Part shown: positions 1 through 9,383 of the stretch, piece after piece
Numbering within the stretch: the first letter of the stretch is position 1
How the letters are laid out: the number at the start of each line of letters is the position of its first letter
Assembly: GCA_964202895.1 (NCBI GenBank)
Contig: CAXNJM010000001.1
Coordinates: 372,001 to 436,000, forward strand
DNA from: JAJTDS01 sp964202895
GTDB lineage: Bacteria > Pseudomonadota > Alphaproteobacteria > Rickettsiales > UBA1997
Length of the DNA: 64,000 bases
Direction of reading: 5' to 3'
Position numbers and translations under genes: made by a program
The notes under the pieces: generated by a model
Database searches by the model: none
Seen by the model: the letters and a program-made list of their open reading frames with translations, nothing else
Told to the model about the DNA's origin: nothing

Positions 1-21
1 GATGACGATTGTTGATTTATT

Positions 22-1377
22 TTATTTAAATAAAATTTGATAAAACTTCTTTTTGCCAATTGATAAGTCAATTTTTTGATTTTGATAAGTATTTTTATCA
101 AAATGGTAGTTAATATCTGTAATCAATTGTGAGTTGATTTTGACTGCATTATTTAATATCAATTTTTTAGCTTCAGAATTTGATTCACTAGCCCCGATTT
201 CTTTAATGATTTCAAAAAGCTTCTTTGAATCTTGTTCAAAAATTATTTCCTTCTCAATAAAGGCTTGCGAATTTTTATTAACAAATATTTCTCTAGCGGT
301 AGCAAGGCAATTATTAGCAACTTCCTCATTGTGACAAATTTTAGTTACCTCAAAGGCTAATAATTCTTTTAATTGATTAATGATTTGAGCATCTGCAAGA
401 ATTAAATTACCGATATTTTGAAGATTATGACCAGTTATTTTATGCACTTTTTCATTTATTTCAATATCATAATTGGTAAATAATTTAATAAATTTTATTA
501 CATCAGCATCATTAACATTGCGAAAATATTGAAAATAGTCAAATGCTCCAAACATATCAGCATCAAGCCAAACTGCACCATTAGCGGTTTTCCCCATTTT
601 TTTACCTTCAGAATTTGTAAGTAAAGGCGAAGTCAAGCCAAAAGCATTATTTGATTGATTATCATTTTTAACCTTATCAACATTGATTTTTCTAATTAAT
701 TCCACCCCGTTAATAATATTTCCCCATTGATCGGAGCCACCTATCTGTAGATTGCAACCATATTTTTTATTTAAGTGATAAAAATCATAGGCTTGCAATA
801 TCATATAATTAAATTCAATAAATGAAAGCGGTTGATCTCTGTCAAGCCTTAATTTAACTGAATCAAAACTCAGCATACGATTAACCGAAAAATGTCTACC
901 CACATCTCGTAAGAAATCAATATATTTAAGCCCCGAGAGCCATTCATCGTTATTGACTATAATTGCCTGACCGCCATCACCTTTTATGATTCTTTGTGGT
1001 GAGGTTAGTTCAAGGTTAGTAAATTCAGCCTTATCGTTAATTTTAATAAATTTTTCTAAAGTTTTTTTAATACCTGCAAGATTATCCGCAATTTGACTTT
1101 CAGTTAATATTTGACGAACATCGTCTTTGCCGGAAGGATCGCCTATTTTAGTGGTTCCACCCCCAAGGAGAATAATTGCATTATGCCCCTGCTTTAACAA
1201 CATTCGCAATATCATAATTTGCATCAAACTACCAATATGCAAAGATTTCGCGGTACAATCAAAGCCAATATAAGCGGTAATATTTTCTAATTTATCAATT
1301 TGCTCAATATCGGTTGCTTGAGCAAGAAACCCTCTTTCTGCGAATTTTTGTAAAAAAATTGAATTTAAATTTTGCAT
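22..1377 (-). CDS. tyrS: Tyrosyl-tRNA synthetase
   Basis: Class I aminoacyl-tRNA synthetase that charges tRNA-Tyr in the cytoplasm. The 451-residue product has the family's usual length. The Rossmann core carries the HIGH-type motif as HIGS (residues 47-50), preceded by YIGFDCTAKS, then GGTTKIGDPSGK (73-84), GGSDQWGNI (213-221) of the tyrosine pocket, and the KMSKS-type loop as KMGKT (260-264). The C-terminal ~80 residues fit the S4 RNA-binding domain. The stop is only 21 bases from the window edge. It lies in a run of minus-strand genes, 42 bases after fabD. Identification is secure; nothing unusual is visible. Confidence 0.97.
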   Translation of the reverse strand: MQNLNSIFLQKFAERGFLAQATDIEQIDKLENITAYIGFDCTAKSLHIGSLMQIMILRMLLKQGHNAIILLGGGTTKIGDPSGKDDVRQILTESQIADNLAGIKKTLEKFIKINDKAEFTNLELTSPQRIIKGDGGQAIIVNNDEWLSGLKYIDFLRDVGRHFSVNRMLSFDSVKLRLDRDQPLSFIEFNYMILQAYDFYHLNKKYGCNLQIGGSDQWGNIINGVELIRKINVDKVKNDNQSNNAFGLTSPLLTNSEGKKMGKTANGAVWLDADMFGAFDYFQYFRNVNDADVIKFIKLFTNYDIEINEKVHKITGHNLQNIGNLILADAQIINQLKELLAFEVTKICHNEEVANNCLATAREIFVNKNSQAFIEKEIIFEQDSKKLFEIIKEIGASESNSEAKKLILNNAVKINSQLITDINYHFDKNTYQNQKIDLSIGKKKFYQILFK

Positions 1378-1419
1378 AAATTTTAAATAGGTTGGAATAT
1401 CTATCTGGACCTTTGAAGA

Positions 1420-2382
1420 TTAGTGATTATTGCAAAAATTTTCAATATCCGCAATATTTTGAATTGAAAGAGCGGAAAAAGAGCTACATGTTCTAGTTGC
1501 AAGCCCAGCAAGCACTTTACCAGAACCAATTTCAATAATTTTTTTAATGCCTTGTTGTTCCATAAATAGCATAGTTTCTCGCCATTTCACCGTTCCCGTA
1601 ATTTGCTTAATAAGAGATTCTACTATTGCAGATGAATCGTCAACAATTTGAGCGGAAATATTAGCAACGACAGGAATTTTACTGTTATTAACCTCAATTT
1701 TACTCAAGGCCTCAGACATAGCAATTTCGGCATCTCGCATTAATTGCGAATGAAATGCACCACTAACTGGCAACATAATTGCTTTTTTAATACCAAAATC
1801 TTTTGCCTTTTCTATTGCCCTTATAATTGCACTTTTATTGCCACTAATAACAATTTGCCCCGTAGAATTATCATTGGCTATTTGACAAACCTCATTTTGC
1901 TTAACCTCTTCGATTAGTTTTAAAATATCAATTATATCGGCACCAAGAATTGCAGCCATCGCCCCTTCGCTTTTACCACTTGCACCACATTTTGCCATTG
2001 CTTGACCACGAATTTTAAGTAATTTCGCAGTATTGGCAATATCGAAAGAGCCACTTGCACAAAGAGCAGAATATTCGCCCAATGAATGACCGGCAGTTAT
2101 AGAGCAAAGATCGGTAAATTTTTTACCAAAATCATTTTCTAAAACCTTGATTATCGCCATCGAAACCGCCATTAAGGCAGGTTGAGTATTTTCGGTTTTG
2201 GTAAGCTCTTCATTAGGACCAGAAAAAATAATGTTAGATAGTTTGTATCCTAGATTTTCATCAACTATTTCAAAAACATCTCTTGCTGATTTAAAATTAT
2301 CGAAGAGATCTTTTCCCATTCCCACTATTTGAGAACCTTGACCCGGAAATACAATTGCTATTTGATTTTTTTGGTTATTCAT
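1420..2382 (-). CDS. fabD: Malonyl-CoA:ACP transacylase
   Basis: Transfers malonyl from CoA to acyl carrier protein, supplying type II fatty acid synthesis. The sequence shows the N-terminal GQGSQ motif (residues 14-18), the nucleophile elbow GHSLGE with Ser100, and the catalytic histidine in GAFHSQLM (His211). At 320 residues it is the normal length. It lies downstream of rnpA (gap about 40 bases) and upstream of tyrS rather than with fabH/acpP/fabG, so the usual fab cluster is split in this genome. Function is assigned with high confidence from the conserved Ser-His motifs. Confidence 0.97.
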   Translation of the reverse strand: MNNQKNQIAIVFPGQGSQIVGMGKDLFDNFKSARDVFEIVDENLGYKLSNIIFSGPNEELTKTENTQPALMAVSMAIIKVLENDFGKKFTDLCSITAGHSLGEYSALCASGSFDIANTAKLLKIRGQAMAKCGASGKSEGAMAAILGADIIDILKLIEEVKQNEVCQIANDNSTGQIVISGNKSAIIRAIEKAKDFGIKKAIMLPVSGAFHSQLMRDAEIAMSEALSKIEVNNSKIPVVANISAQIVDDSSAIVESLIKQITGTVKWRETMLFMEQQGIKKIIEIGSGKVLAGLATRTCSSFSALSIQNIADIENFCNNH

Positions 2383-2423
2383 ATTTTAAGATTTAAAGGA
2401 TTAAATTAAGAATTTATCTTTAT

Positions 2424-2873
2424 TTATTTGGTGTTTTTTTCAGTATTTTTAAAAGATTCAGTAATTTTGGAAATTTTTGTAAAGCAGAATTTCAAATCAC
2501 GAGTAATTTCCGTGAAATCTTTATTAATAATTGGTTTTCTTGCAATGATAACATAATCAAAATTTGGCAGAATTATATCTTTCTTAGTCTTAGAATCAGA
2601 TGCCTTATCAGTAAAATTATGACTATTAAGAGCAATAATTGCTGATTTCAACCTTCTCTTCACAAGGTTTCTTGCCACCGCATTACCAATTGTTTTCGTT
2701 ATAACATAGCCAATACGAGAAAATATCTTTGAATTAAGATTTTTTTTTGGGTCAAAATTATAAGCTTGAGCAACTTCTATTCTTGTCAATATAAGGGTAG
2801 GACAGGCAAATTTTTTGCCTTTATTTTTTATATTTTGAAAATCTCTTGATTTTTTAATAGAGAGGATTTTCAT
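2424..2873 (-). CDS. rnpA: Ribonuclease P protein component
   Basis: Protein subunit of RNase P, which assists the catalytic RNA in 5' maturation of tRNA precursors. The RNA-binding signature is visible as GNAVARN followed by LVKRRLKSAI, preceded by a basic N-terminus (KSRDFQNIKNKGKKF). At 149 residues it is longer than the common ~115-125, with a low-complexity insert between the RNR motif and the last strands and a Lys/Thr-rich tail. It follows rpmH on the same strand, the near-universal rpmH-rnpA pair. YidC and YidD do not follow; fabD does. Confidence 0.93.
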   Translation of the reverse strand: MKILSIKKSRDFQNIKNKGKKFACPTLILTRIEVAQAYNFDPKKNLNSKIFSRIGYVITKTIGNAVARNLVKRRLKSAIIALNSHNFTDKASDSKTKKDIILPNFDYVIIARKPIINKDFTEITRDLKFCFTKISKITESFKNTEKNTK

Positions 2874-2931
2874 AAATTTGTTTAAAAGATAATTATTCTA
2901 TTAATTTTTGATTATAAAATATTATCAAAAA

Positions 2932-3066
2932 CTATGCCGATAATACAGCTCTGCCTCTAGCTCTTCTTCTAGCGATAATTCTTCTACCGCCAACAGTTGA
3001 CATTCTTGCTCTAAAGCCGTGTCTTCTTTTACGAACTAATTTACTGGGTTGCCAAGTTCTTTTCAT
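2932..3066 (-). CDS. rpmH: 50S ribosomal protein bL34
   Basis: A 44-codon gene translated directly from the sequence. It begins MKRTWQPSKLVRKRRHGF and ends in an Arg-rich tail (RRIIARRRARGRAVLSA), a textbook bL34. It is a structural protein of the large ribosomal subunit. It sits just upstream of rnpA in the conserved rpmH-rnpA arrangement, and about 60 bases separate the two genes. The start is fixed by the conserved N-terminal MKRT. Confidence 0.96.
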   Translation of the reverse strand: MKRTWQPSKLVRKRRHGFRARMSTVGGRRIIARRRARGRAVLSA

Positions 3067-3152
3067 AGATTTTAATTGAAAAAGTGAATAATGTTAAAAA
3101 AAGATTAATCTAAAAATATTTTTATAATAATCAATATTTTATTTATAATAAT

Positions 3153-3497
3153 TTAATAGTTGTTATTTTTATCAAGCATTACAACATTTGGAACAAAATT
3201 TAGCGCCTGCTGGTAATCCATTAATGCATAAGCAATAATTATTGTTAAATCTCCAACCTGCACTTTTCTAGCGGCCGCACCATTAATTTTTATCGCACCA
3301 CTACCTCTCAAGGCTGGAATGGCATAAGTTGTGAATCTCTCGCCGTTATTAATATTGAGAACATCGACTTTTTCATTAGGTAAAATTCCAGATTTTTCAA
3401 GAATGTTCAGATCAATTGAAACAGACCCTTCATAATGAAGATCAGCTTCAGTAATAGTTGCTCTATGAATTTTTGCTCTCATTAAAGTTAACTGCAT
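3153..3497 (-). CDS. panD: Aspartate 1-decarboxylase
   Basis: Pyruvoyl-dependent enzyme converting L-aspartate to beta-alanine for pantothenate and CoA synthesis. The proenzyme self-cleaves between Gly24 and Ser25; the site is visible as HYEGSVSID. The 114-residue length is typical, and the C-terminal NNGERFTTYAIPA and GAAARK motifs match the family. No other pan genes are nearby. Its presence is notable for a Rickettsiales-like genome, since many obligate intracellular relatives lack pantothenate synthesis. Confidence 0.95.
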   Translation of the reverse strand: MQLTLMRAKIHRATITEADLHYEGSVSIDLNILEKSGILPNEKVDVLNINNGERFTTYAIPALRGSGAIKINGAAARKVQVGDLTIIIAYALMDYQQALNFVPNVVMLDKNNNY

Positions 3498-3514
3498 TTT
3501 GTTTGATTTTTAAA

Positions 3515-4675
3515 TTAAATTTTTTTAAGCAACCTTTCTACGAGGTCGGTTTTTTCCCAACTAAAGCCACCATCTATTTCTGGCTTTCTACCAAAATGCC
3601 CAAATACTGCGGTTCTTTGATAGATAGGGCGATTAAGCTGTAAATATTCTCTAATTCCTCTTGGACTAAGATCTATTAAATCATTAATCAATTTAACTAA
3701 ATCTTCACCAGCAACACCAGTTTTATGGTTATTAACATATAGAGATAAAGGCTTTGAAACTCCAATTGCATAAGAAATTTGAATAGTGCATCTATTAGCA
3801 AGCTTTGCTGCAACTATATTTTTTGCTAAATATCTTGCCATATAAGCGGCTGAACGATCAACTTTGGTTGGATCTTTACCAGAAAAAGCACCACCTCCAT
3901 GAGGAGCGGAACCACCATAACTATCAACAATAATTTTTCTTCCAGTTAGGCCAGCATCTCCATCTGGACCACCTATGACAAATTTACCGGTTGGATTAAC
4001 CATAAATTTAGTATTTTCATTAAACCAACCCGCCGGTAAAGAATTTTTTACAATCGGAAAGATTAAATCAATAATTTGATTAACTTCGACTCCTTCTTTA
4101 TGCTGTATTGAAACAAGAATTATTTCTGCTCCTATTGGCTTCGAGTTTTCGTATTTTAAAGTTACTTGACTCTTTGCATCAGGACCAAGAATTGCAAAAT
4201 TAGGGTTAGATTTTCTAGCAATTTCAATATTTTGCAAAATACGATGAGCATAATAAATTGGTGCAGGCATTTGCTCTTCCGTTTCATCGCAGGCATAACC
4301 AAACATAATTCCTTGGTCCCCCGCTCCTTCTTCTTTATTTTGTGTAGCATCAACACCAACAGCAATATCAGGAGATTGGCTATGTAACAAATTTAGGATG
4401 TTAAGACTTCTCCAATCAAAACCTTTTTGCTCATAACCAATATCTTTGACAACATTGCGAATAATATTTTCAATATCATCTTTTGAAATGTAAGGGGCCC
4501 TTATTTCTCCGCCAATTATAACTTGATTAGTAGTTGCAAATGTTTCAATTGCTAGTCTTGAGTAGGGGTCGAGAGATAGATATTTATCAACTAAGGCATC
4601 AGATATTTGGTCGCATATTTTATCTGGATGGCCTGAAGAGACAGATTCCGAAGTAAATAAAAAGTTTCTTGGCAT
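3515..4675 (-). CDS. metK: S-adenosylmethionine synthetase
   Basis: Makes S-adenosylmethionine from ATP and methionine. The sequence contains the conserved GHPDKICDQISDA segment near the N-terminus, GAGDQGIMFGYA in the ATP/methionine site, and the glycine-rich GGGAFSGKDPTKVDRSAAY signature. The length of 386 residues is standard. It is separated from rplY upstream by a hairpin terminator (4721-4753) and is 17 bases from panD, so metK-panD may be co-transcribed. An intact MetK implies endogenous SAM supply, which matters here because ThiC and the rRNA methylase RsmI are in the same window. Some Rickettsia have decayed metK; this copy looks complete. Confidence 0.97.
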   Translation of the reverse strand: MPRNFLFTSESVSSGHPDKICDQISDALVDKYLSLDPYSRLAIETFATTNQVIIGGEIRAPYISKDDIENIIRNVVKDIGYEQKGFDWRSLNILNLLHSQSPDIAVGVDATQNKEEGAGDQGIMFGYACDETEEQMPAPIYYAHRILQNIEIARKSNPNFAILGPDAKSQVTLKYENSKPIGAEIILVSIQHKEGVEVNQIIDLIFPIVKNSLPAGWFNENTKFMVNPTGKFVIGGPDGDAGLTGRKIIVDSYGGSAPHGGGAFSGKDPTKVDRSAAYMARYLAKNIVAAKLANRCTIQISYAIGVSKPLSLYVNNHKTGVAGEDLVKLINDLIDLSPRGIREYLQLNRPIYQRTAVFGHFGRKPEIDGGFSWEKTDLVERLLKKI

Positions 4676-4720
4676 AGTTTGGTAGCTATTTTATTTCGGA
4701 AGGCTTTCCACAAATTTAGT

Positions 4721-4753
4721 AAAAAATACAGAAAGCTATGTTTCTGTATTTTT
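4721..4753 (-). terminator. Rho-independent terminator after rplY
   Basis: Hairpin with arms AAATACAGAAA / TTTCTGTATTT and a 6-base loop, followed in the minus-strand direction by a T-run. It lies in the ~80-base gap between the rplY stop and the metK start, both on the minus strand, so it probably ends the rplY transcript. Confidence 0.75.
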
Positions 4754-4756
4754 AAA

Positions 4757-5392
4757 TTATTTTTTAGGAGCTGGCTTTTTTTCTTCTGCTTTAGGAGCTG
4801 AAGCTGTTTCTGCTGTTGCATTATCTTCTTTAGAAGCTCTACCAGTAATGCTGGCAACTAGATTAGTTCCCTTGACATTAAGTTTAGAATATTCTGGCAT
4901 GACAAGATCTGATGCTCTTATTTTTTGACCAACTTTCATTAAACTAATATCAACTTCAATGAAATTAGGAATTTCTTTGTCAGAAAGAACCTCTAATGCA
5001 ACTTTTCTCATTCTAACATTTAAAAAACCACCTCTTTTTAAACCAATAGATTTATCTTGACCAGTAAATTTAATTTTAGCTTGGATTTTAATAGTTTTTT
5101 GTTTATCGCAATTAAAAAAATCAATATGAATAGGGCGATCAGAAACAGGATCAAGTTCAATTTTATGAGCTATAACTTTTAATTCTTTGCCGTCTAAATC
5201 AAGAGAAATTACGGTGGATTGTAAATCGCCTTTGAAATATTCATGCTCTAATTCTTTCGAATCAAGAGATATATTTATATTAGAAGGATTGCTATAAATT
5301 ACAGCAGGAATTTGATTGGCTCTTTTTATTTTTTTAGCAGCGATAGAACCTATATTCTCACGGATATTCGCCTTAATTTTGATGCTAGTCAT
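4757..5392 (-). CDS. rplY: 50S ribosomal protein bL25 (CTC form)
   Basis: Ribosomal protein that binds 5S rRNA. It is the long CTC type with an N-terminal L25 domain (about residues 1-95) and a C-terminal TL5/CTC beta domain (about 100-185), ending in an Ala/Lys/Glu-rich tail (APKAEEKKPAPKK). Recognisable segments include IPAVIYS and the VSDRPIHIDFF region. The length of 211 residues fits the family. pth, its common neighbour, is not adjacent. A terminator follows it. Confidence 0.93.
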   Translation of the reverse strand: MTSIKIKANIRENIGSIAAKKIKRANQIPAVIYSNPSNINISLDSKELEHEYFKGDLQSTVISLDLDGKELKVIAHKIELDPVSDRPIHIDFFNCDKQKTIKIQAKIKFTGQDKSIGLKRGGFLNVRMRKVALEVLSDKEIPNFIEVDISLMKVGQKIRASDLVMPEYSKLNVKGTNLVASITGRASKEDNATAETASAPKAEEKKPAPKK

Positions 5393-5541
5393 AGCTTTTG
5401 TTTTGTGTTAAAATTAAAAATTCAAAAATGAAGTTGCCATAATTTAAAAATAAAATTTTTATAATCAAGTTTTTTATTATTGTTTAGTTAATTTTTTTTC
5501 TTGACTCTTAGAAAAATATTTTATTTTCATCTAGCTGGTAA

Positions 5542-6519
5542 TTAATTATTAGATTTAATTAAATATTTAAAGACCTCTTCTAAATCTGGTTGACGAGTTG
5601 ATATATCAGCAATTTTAATATTATGGAGGTGAAAAATATTAAGAATTTGTTCTACTTCAAAATTTTTAGGATCATACTCAATAACAAAGTTGTTATCTTT
5701 ATTTTTAATAATAATGCTTGAATTTGTAGCAGAATTATTCGCTCTTTCAATAATCGCATTAGATAAATTATTGATATCTCCTAAAAAATTATCTCTACTT
5801 GTGATTAATAATTGCTTATAATTTAATATATTCATTAATTCGGCCGTTGATTTTTGAGCAATAACGACTCCATTATTAATTACTGCAATTTCATCGCATA
5901 ATTTTTGGGCCTCTTCAAGATAGTGGGTTGTAAGCACTATAGTGGTATTTTGTTCTCGATTAAGTTTTTTTACATACTCCCAAAGTTGATTTCTTAACTC
6001 GACATCAACTCCTGCGGTTGGCTCATCAAGAATTAATATTTCTGGATTATGAACCAATGCCTTAGCAACTAAAAGCCTTCTCCTCATGCCTCCAGATAAG
6101 CTTCTGGGGGTTGATTTTGCTTTTTCTTGAAGGCCAAGAGCTTCAATAATTTCAAATGTTCTTCTTGCTGATTTTTTTATACCATAATAGCCAGCATATA
6201 TTTCGAGAGTTTCAAAAACATTAAAAAACGGGTCAATTATTAACTCTTGAGGCACAATACCGATTTTAAATTTGGTTGCTTGCAAGTTTTCATCGATATC
6301 GATACCGGCAATCTTAATTGTTCCCGAAGATTTTTTAACTAAACCCGCTATAATGTTTATTATGGTTGACTTTCCAGCTCCATTTGGGCCAAGCAAGCCA
6401 AAGAATGAGCCTTTTTTTATTTTTAGGTCTATATTTTTTAATGCCTCTTTTTTAGGGCTTCTAGATGATGTTTGATAAGTTTTTTTAAGATTATCAATTG
6501 AAATTGCAAAATCAGTCAT
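5542..6519 (-). CDS. ABC transporter ATP-binding protein
   Basis: ATPase subunit of an ABC exporter of the DrrA/CcmA/NodI-like type. Walker A is GPNGAGKST (44-52), the signature LSGGM (141-145) and Walker B ILILDEPTAG (161-170), with the H-loop in LTTHYLEEA. After the ~230-residue ATPase core there is a C-terminal extension typical of the drug/antibiotic exporter subfamily. No permease gene is adjacent, so the membrane partner must be elsewhere; the substrate cannot be read from sequence. It starts 15 bases after the grxD stop and probably shares its transcript. Confidence 0.9.
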   Translation of the reverse strand: MTDFAISIDNLKKTYQTSSRSPKKEALKNIDLKIKKGSFFGLLGPNGAGKSTIINIIAGLVKKSSGTIKIAGIDIDENLQATKFKIGIVPQELIIDPFFNVFETLEIYAGYYGIKKSARRTFEIIEALGLQEKAKSTPRSLSGGMRRRLLVAKALVHNPEILILDEPTAGVDVELRNQLWEYVKKLNREQNTTIVLTTHYLEEAQKLCDEIAVINNGVVIAQKSTAELMNILNYKQLLITSRDNFLGDINNLSNAIIERANNSATNSSIIIKNKDNNFVIEYDPKNFEVEQILNIFHLHNIKIADISTRQPDLEEVFKYLIKSNN

Positions 6520-6534
6520 TAATGGCCGTTAAAA

Positions 6535-6855
6535 CTAAATTAAATTGTGGTTTTTTAGTATCTCTTGCAATTCTCCAGATTTAAAACTTTCTTTTATTAT
6601 ATCGCAACCACCAACAAACTCGCCCTTAATGTAAAGTTGAGGTATGGTAGGCCAATCAGAAAATTCTTTAATCGCTTGACGCATTTCTTGATCTTCCAAA
6701 ATGTCGATATCAAGAAAATCAATTGATAGATTTTTTAAAATATGCACAACTGTTGCTGAAAAACCACATTGAGGAAAATCTTTATTTCCCTTCATATATA
6801 GCACTACCGAATTTTCATCAATAGTTTTTTGAATAATTTGAAACATTTCTGACAT
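6535..6855 (-). CDS. grxD: Monothiol glutaredoxin (CGFS type)
   Basis: Monothiol glutaredoxin involved in storing or transferring [2Fe-2S] clusters with glutathione. The CGFS active site is at residues 30-33 within PQCGFSATV, and the family's WPTIPQLYIKGEFVGGCDI segment follows. At 106 residues it is standard length. BolA, the usual partner, is not next to it. The gene lies directly upstream of the ABC ATPase. A second, dithiol glutaredoxin (grxC) is found at 14.4 kb. Confidence 0.95.
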   Translation of the reverse strand: MSEMFQIIQKTIDENSVVLYMKGNKDFPQCGFSATVVHILKNLSIDFLDIDILEDQEMRQAIKEFSDWPTIPQLYIKGEFVGGCDIIKESFKSGELQEILKNHNLI

Positions 6856-7015
6856 TTTTGATTAAGTTTATTTAATAATTAGTTATTAATTTTTGCAGTG
6901 CAAATAGCGAAAAAGAGCACTTCATTTTAAAAGAGCAGTTTTATTTTGCAAATATTTATTTATCAATTTTATGAATAGCCTTAATTAACAACTTACAAAC
7001 TAACAAAAATAATTA

Positions 7016-7783
7016 TTACAGCCTTATTAAAAAATTATTATGATGTAAATATTTTTTAACTTCCGCAATTGAAAATTTACGAAAATGAAATATTGATGCC
7101 GCCAATAATGCAGAAGCGCCCGCATTAAGACCTTGCTTTAAATGCTCCAATTCACCAACCCCACCAGATGCAATAACTGGAATATTGACATTTGAACTAA
7201 TTAATTTAATCAATTCGATATCATAACCTTGTTTTGTTCCATCACGATTCATCGAAGTGAGGAGAATTTCTCCCGCTCCGAGTTTCTCCGCTTCAATCGC
7301 CCATAATAAGGCATCAATTTGAGTTTCTTTAGTTCCACCAAAAGTAAATAATTGATAGGAGCTAGGAAAATTAATATTATCAACTTTTTTAGCATCAATT
7401 GCTACAACCACCGCTTGAGAACCAAATCTCCTTGAGGCTTCAGAAATTAATTGCGGATTACGAATTGCCGAACTATTAATCGAGACTTTATCAGCCCCAC
7501 TTTTAATTAAATTAGAAAAATCTTCTATATTAGCAACTCCACCTCCAACAGTAATTGGAATAAAGCATTTTTTAGCAATATTTTTTACCATTTCAATTGT
7601 TGTCGATCTACCCTCGCTTGAGGCTGATATATCAAGAAAACATATTTCATCCGCTCCTTGTTGATAATAAAATTCAGCTTGCATTACTGGGTCTCCAGCA
7701 TCAATTAAATTTTCAAAATTAGTTCCCTTCACCACCCTTCCATCTTTAACATCCAAGCAAGGAATTATTCTTTTTTTAAGCAT
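7016..7783 (-). CDS. hisF: Imidazole glycerol phosphate synthase subunit HisF
   Basis: Cyclase half of the HisFH enzyme, which forms imidazole glycerol phosphate and AICAR in histidine synthesis. It is a canonical (beta-alpha)8 HisF: N-terminal KRIIPCLDVKDGRVVKG with the first catalytic Asp, GADEICFLDISASSEGR, ITVGGGV, and the second catalytic Asp in VAIDAK, ending IPVIASGGVGELEHL. The length of 255 residues is normal. No other his gene is in the window, so either the pathway is scattered or hisF stands alone. This is unusual for Rickettsiales, which generally lack histidine synthesis. It is closer to the canonical enzyme than to HisF-like LPS amidotransferase partners. Confidence 0.94.
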   Translation of the reverse strand: MLKKRIIPCLDVKDGRVVKGTNFENLIDAGDPVMQAEFYYQQGADEICFLDISASSEGRSTTIEMVKNIAKKCFIPITVGGGVANIEDFSNLIKSGADKVSINSSAIRNPQLISEASRRFGSQAVVVAIDAKKVDNINFPSSYQLFTFGGTKETQIDALLWAIEAEKLGAGEILLTSMNRDGTKQGYDIELIKLISSNVNIPVIASGGVGELEHLKQGLNAGASALLAASIFHFRKFSIAEVKKYLHHNNFLIRL

Positions 7784-7828
7784 TTTTTATTAAATTATAG
7801 TTGTTAAATTTATCAACGGGGCATTTAT

Positions 7829-9328
7829 TTAGCCTTTTATTATTCTCCATACTGTCTTAGATTGAGAATCTTCAATTGCAATGTTATAAGATAATAATTC
7901 GTCTCTTATTTTATCGCTTAAGCTCCAGTTCTTACCTGCCCTAGCCTCGTTTCTTAATGCAATCTTTTTTTCAATATCATCAATTGAAATAGCAAGATTA
8001 TTATAAATTAAATTATTTTGAGCTGTTTGCTGAATTTTATTTTTATGATTAAAAATATTTTCTAATAATTTAATATCAATTAGCCCAATAAATTCAAGTG
8101 TCGCCAATATTTCAAGTGCTAATTTATTTTTTACATCACCATCAATAGCAACTTCAATTTGAGTTGTTAAATTATGCAAAATAGCAATTAATTTAGCGAT
8201 ATTTAGATCATCAAAAAGTGCTTCAAAAGTTGAGTCAGAGATATTTTTTGAAAAAAAATCTTTTCTTCCTTTTGAATCATTAAAGCAAAGCAAAGAGGAT
8301 ATATTTTCAACACTGAAAACTGCAAGCAAGCTATTGTAAAATTTTAACATTGCTTTTTCGGCATTTTTAAAAGCTTCTTGATTAAAATCAAGAGGTTTTC
8401 GATAATGAGTTGAAAGCAATAGATAGCGAATAATAATGGGCTCTGAACCTTGATTTAAAAGATCTCGAACGGTGATAAAATTTTTGAGAGATTTACTCAT
8501 TTTTTCACCATTAACAGTTAGAAAGCCATTATGTAACCAATATTTTGCAAAATTAGATCCTTGATTAGCACATCTACTTTGAGCTATTTCATTTTCATGA
8601 TGAGGAAATTGCAGATCAGCTCCTCCGCCATGAATATCAAAATCAACTCCTAGATATTTTGAACTCATTGCCGAACATTCAATATGCCATCCTGGTCGGC
8701 CATTTCCCCAAGGGCTATTAAAAATAGAAGATGAATCATCGTCAATAGATGAAGGCTTCCATAAAACAAAATCTAACGGATCTTCTTTATAATCAGCAAC
8801 CTCAACTCTTGCACCAGATATCATTTGCTCAATATTACGATTAGAGAGCCTGCCATAATCAGCAAAAGATTTAACTTTAAATAAAACATTACCATCTCTA
8901 ACATAAGCATGACCGCCGGCAATTAAATTTTCTATCATTTCTATCATTTCCTTGATATGCTCAGTTGCGAGCGGTTCAAATGTAGGTTGCAAAACATTTA
9001 AAAGATCTGTGTCGCTATGAAAAAAATCAATAGTTTTTTTTGTTAATTCTTGAATCGAAACATTTTGAATAATAGCGGTATTGTTAATTTTATCATCAAC
9101 ATCGGTAATATTTCTAACATAAGTCACTTTCTCAAAAAAATGAGAAAATAAACGATAGAATAAATCATAAACTATTATGCTCCTTGCATTTCCAATATGA
9201 GGACGGTCGTAAACGGTTGGTCCACAAACATAAATTTTAAGATGATTCTTATCGATAGGAATTAATTGCTCTTTCTTTTTACTAAGGCTATTAAATATTG
9301 AGATTTTGACTTCTTGTAAATTAAACAT
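7829..9328 (-). CDS. cysS: Cysteinyl-tRNA synthetase
   Basis: Class I synthetase charging tRNA-Cys. HIGN is at residues 44-47 in YDRPHIGNARS and KMSKS at 276-280. The zinc-site residues Cys35, Cys218 and His243 (in FPHHENEIAQS) are present, so substrate selection should be intact. The C-terminal region has the DALR-like helical domain and ends with SLSDKIRDEL. At 499 residues it is slightly longer than the usual ~460. It sits between the thioredoxin-like gene and hisF. Confidence 0.97.
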   Translation of the reverse strand: MFNLQEVKISIFNSLSKKKEQLIPIDKNHLKIYVCGPTVYDRPHIGNARSIIVYDLFYRLFSHFFEKVTYVRNITDVDDKINNTAIIQNVSIQELTKKTIDFFHSDTDLLNVLQPTFEPLATEHIKEMIEMIENLIAGGHAYVRDGNVLFKVKSFADYGRLSNRNIEQMISGARVEVADYKEDPLDFVLWKPSSIDDDSSSIFNSPWGNGRPGWHIECSAMSSKYLGVDFDIHGGGADLQFPHHENEIAQSRCANQGSNFAKYWLHNGFLTVNGEKMSKSLKNFITVRDLLNQGSEPIIIRYLLLSTHYRKPLDFNQEAFKNAEKAMLKFYNSLLAVFSVENISSLLCFNDSKGRKDFFSKNISDSTFEALFDDLNIAKLIAILHNLTTQIEVAIDGDVKNKLALEILATLEFIGLIDIKLLENIFNHKNKIQQTAQNNLIYNNLAISIDDIEKKIALRNEARAGKNWSLSDKIRDELLSYNIAIEDSQSKTVWRIIKG

Positions 9329-9383
9329 TGAGATTTTGAATTTTTAAAATTTTGTAAACTGCAAATAACAAGCATTAAAACTT

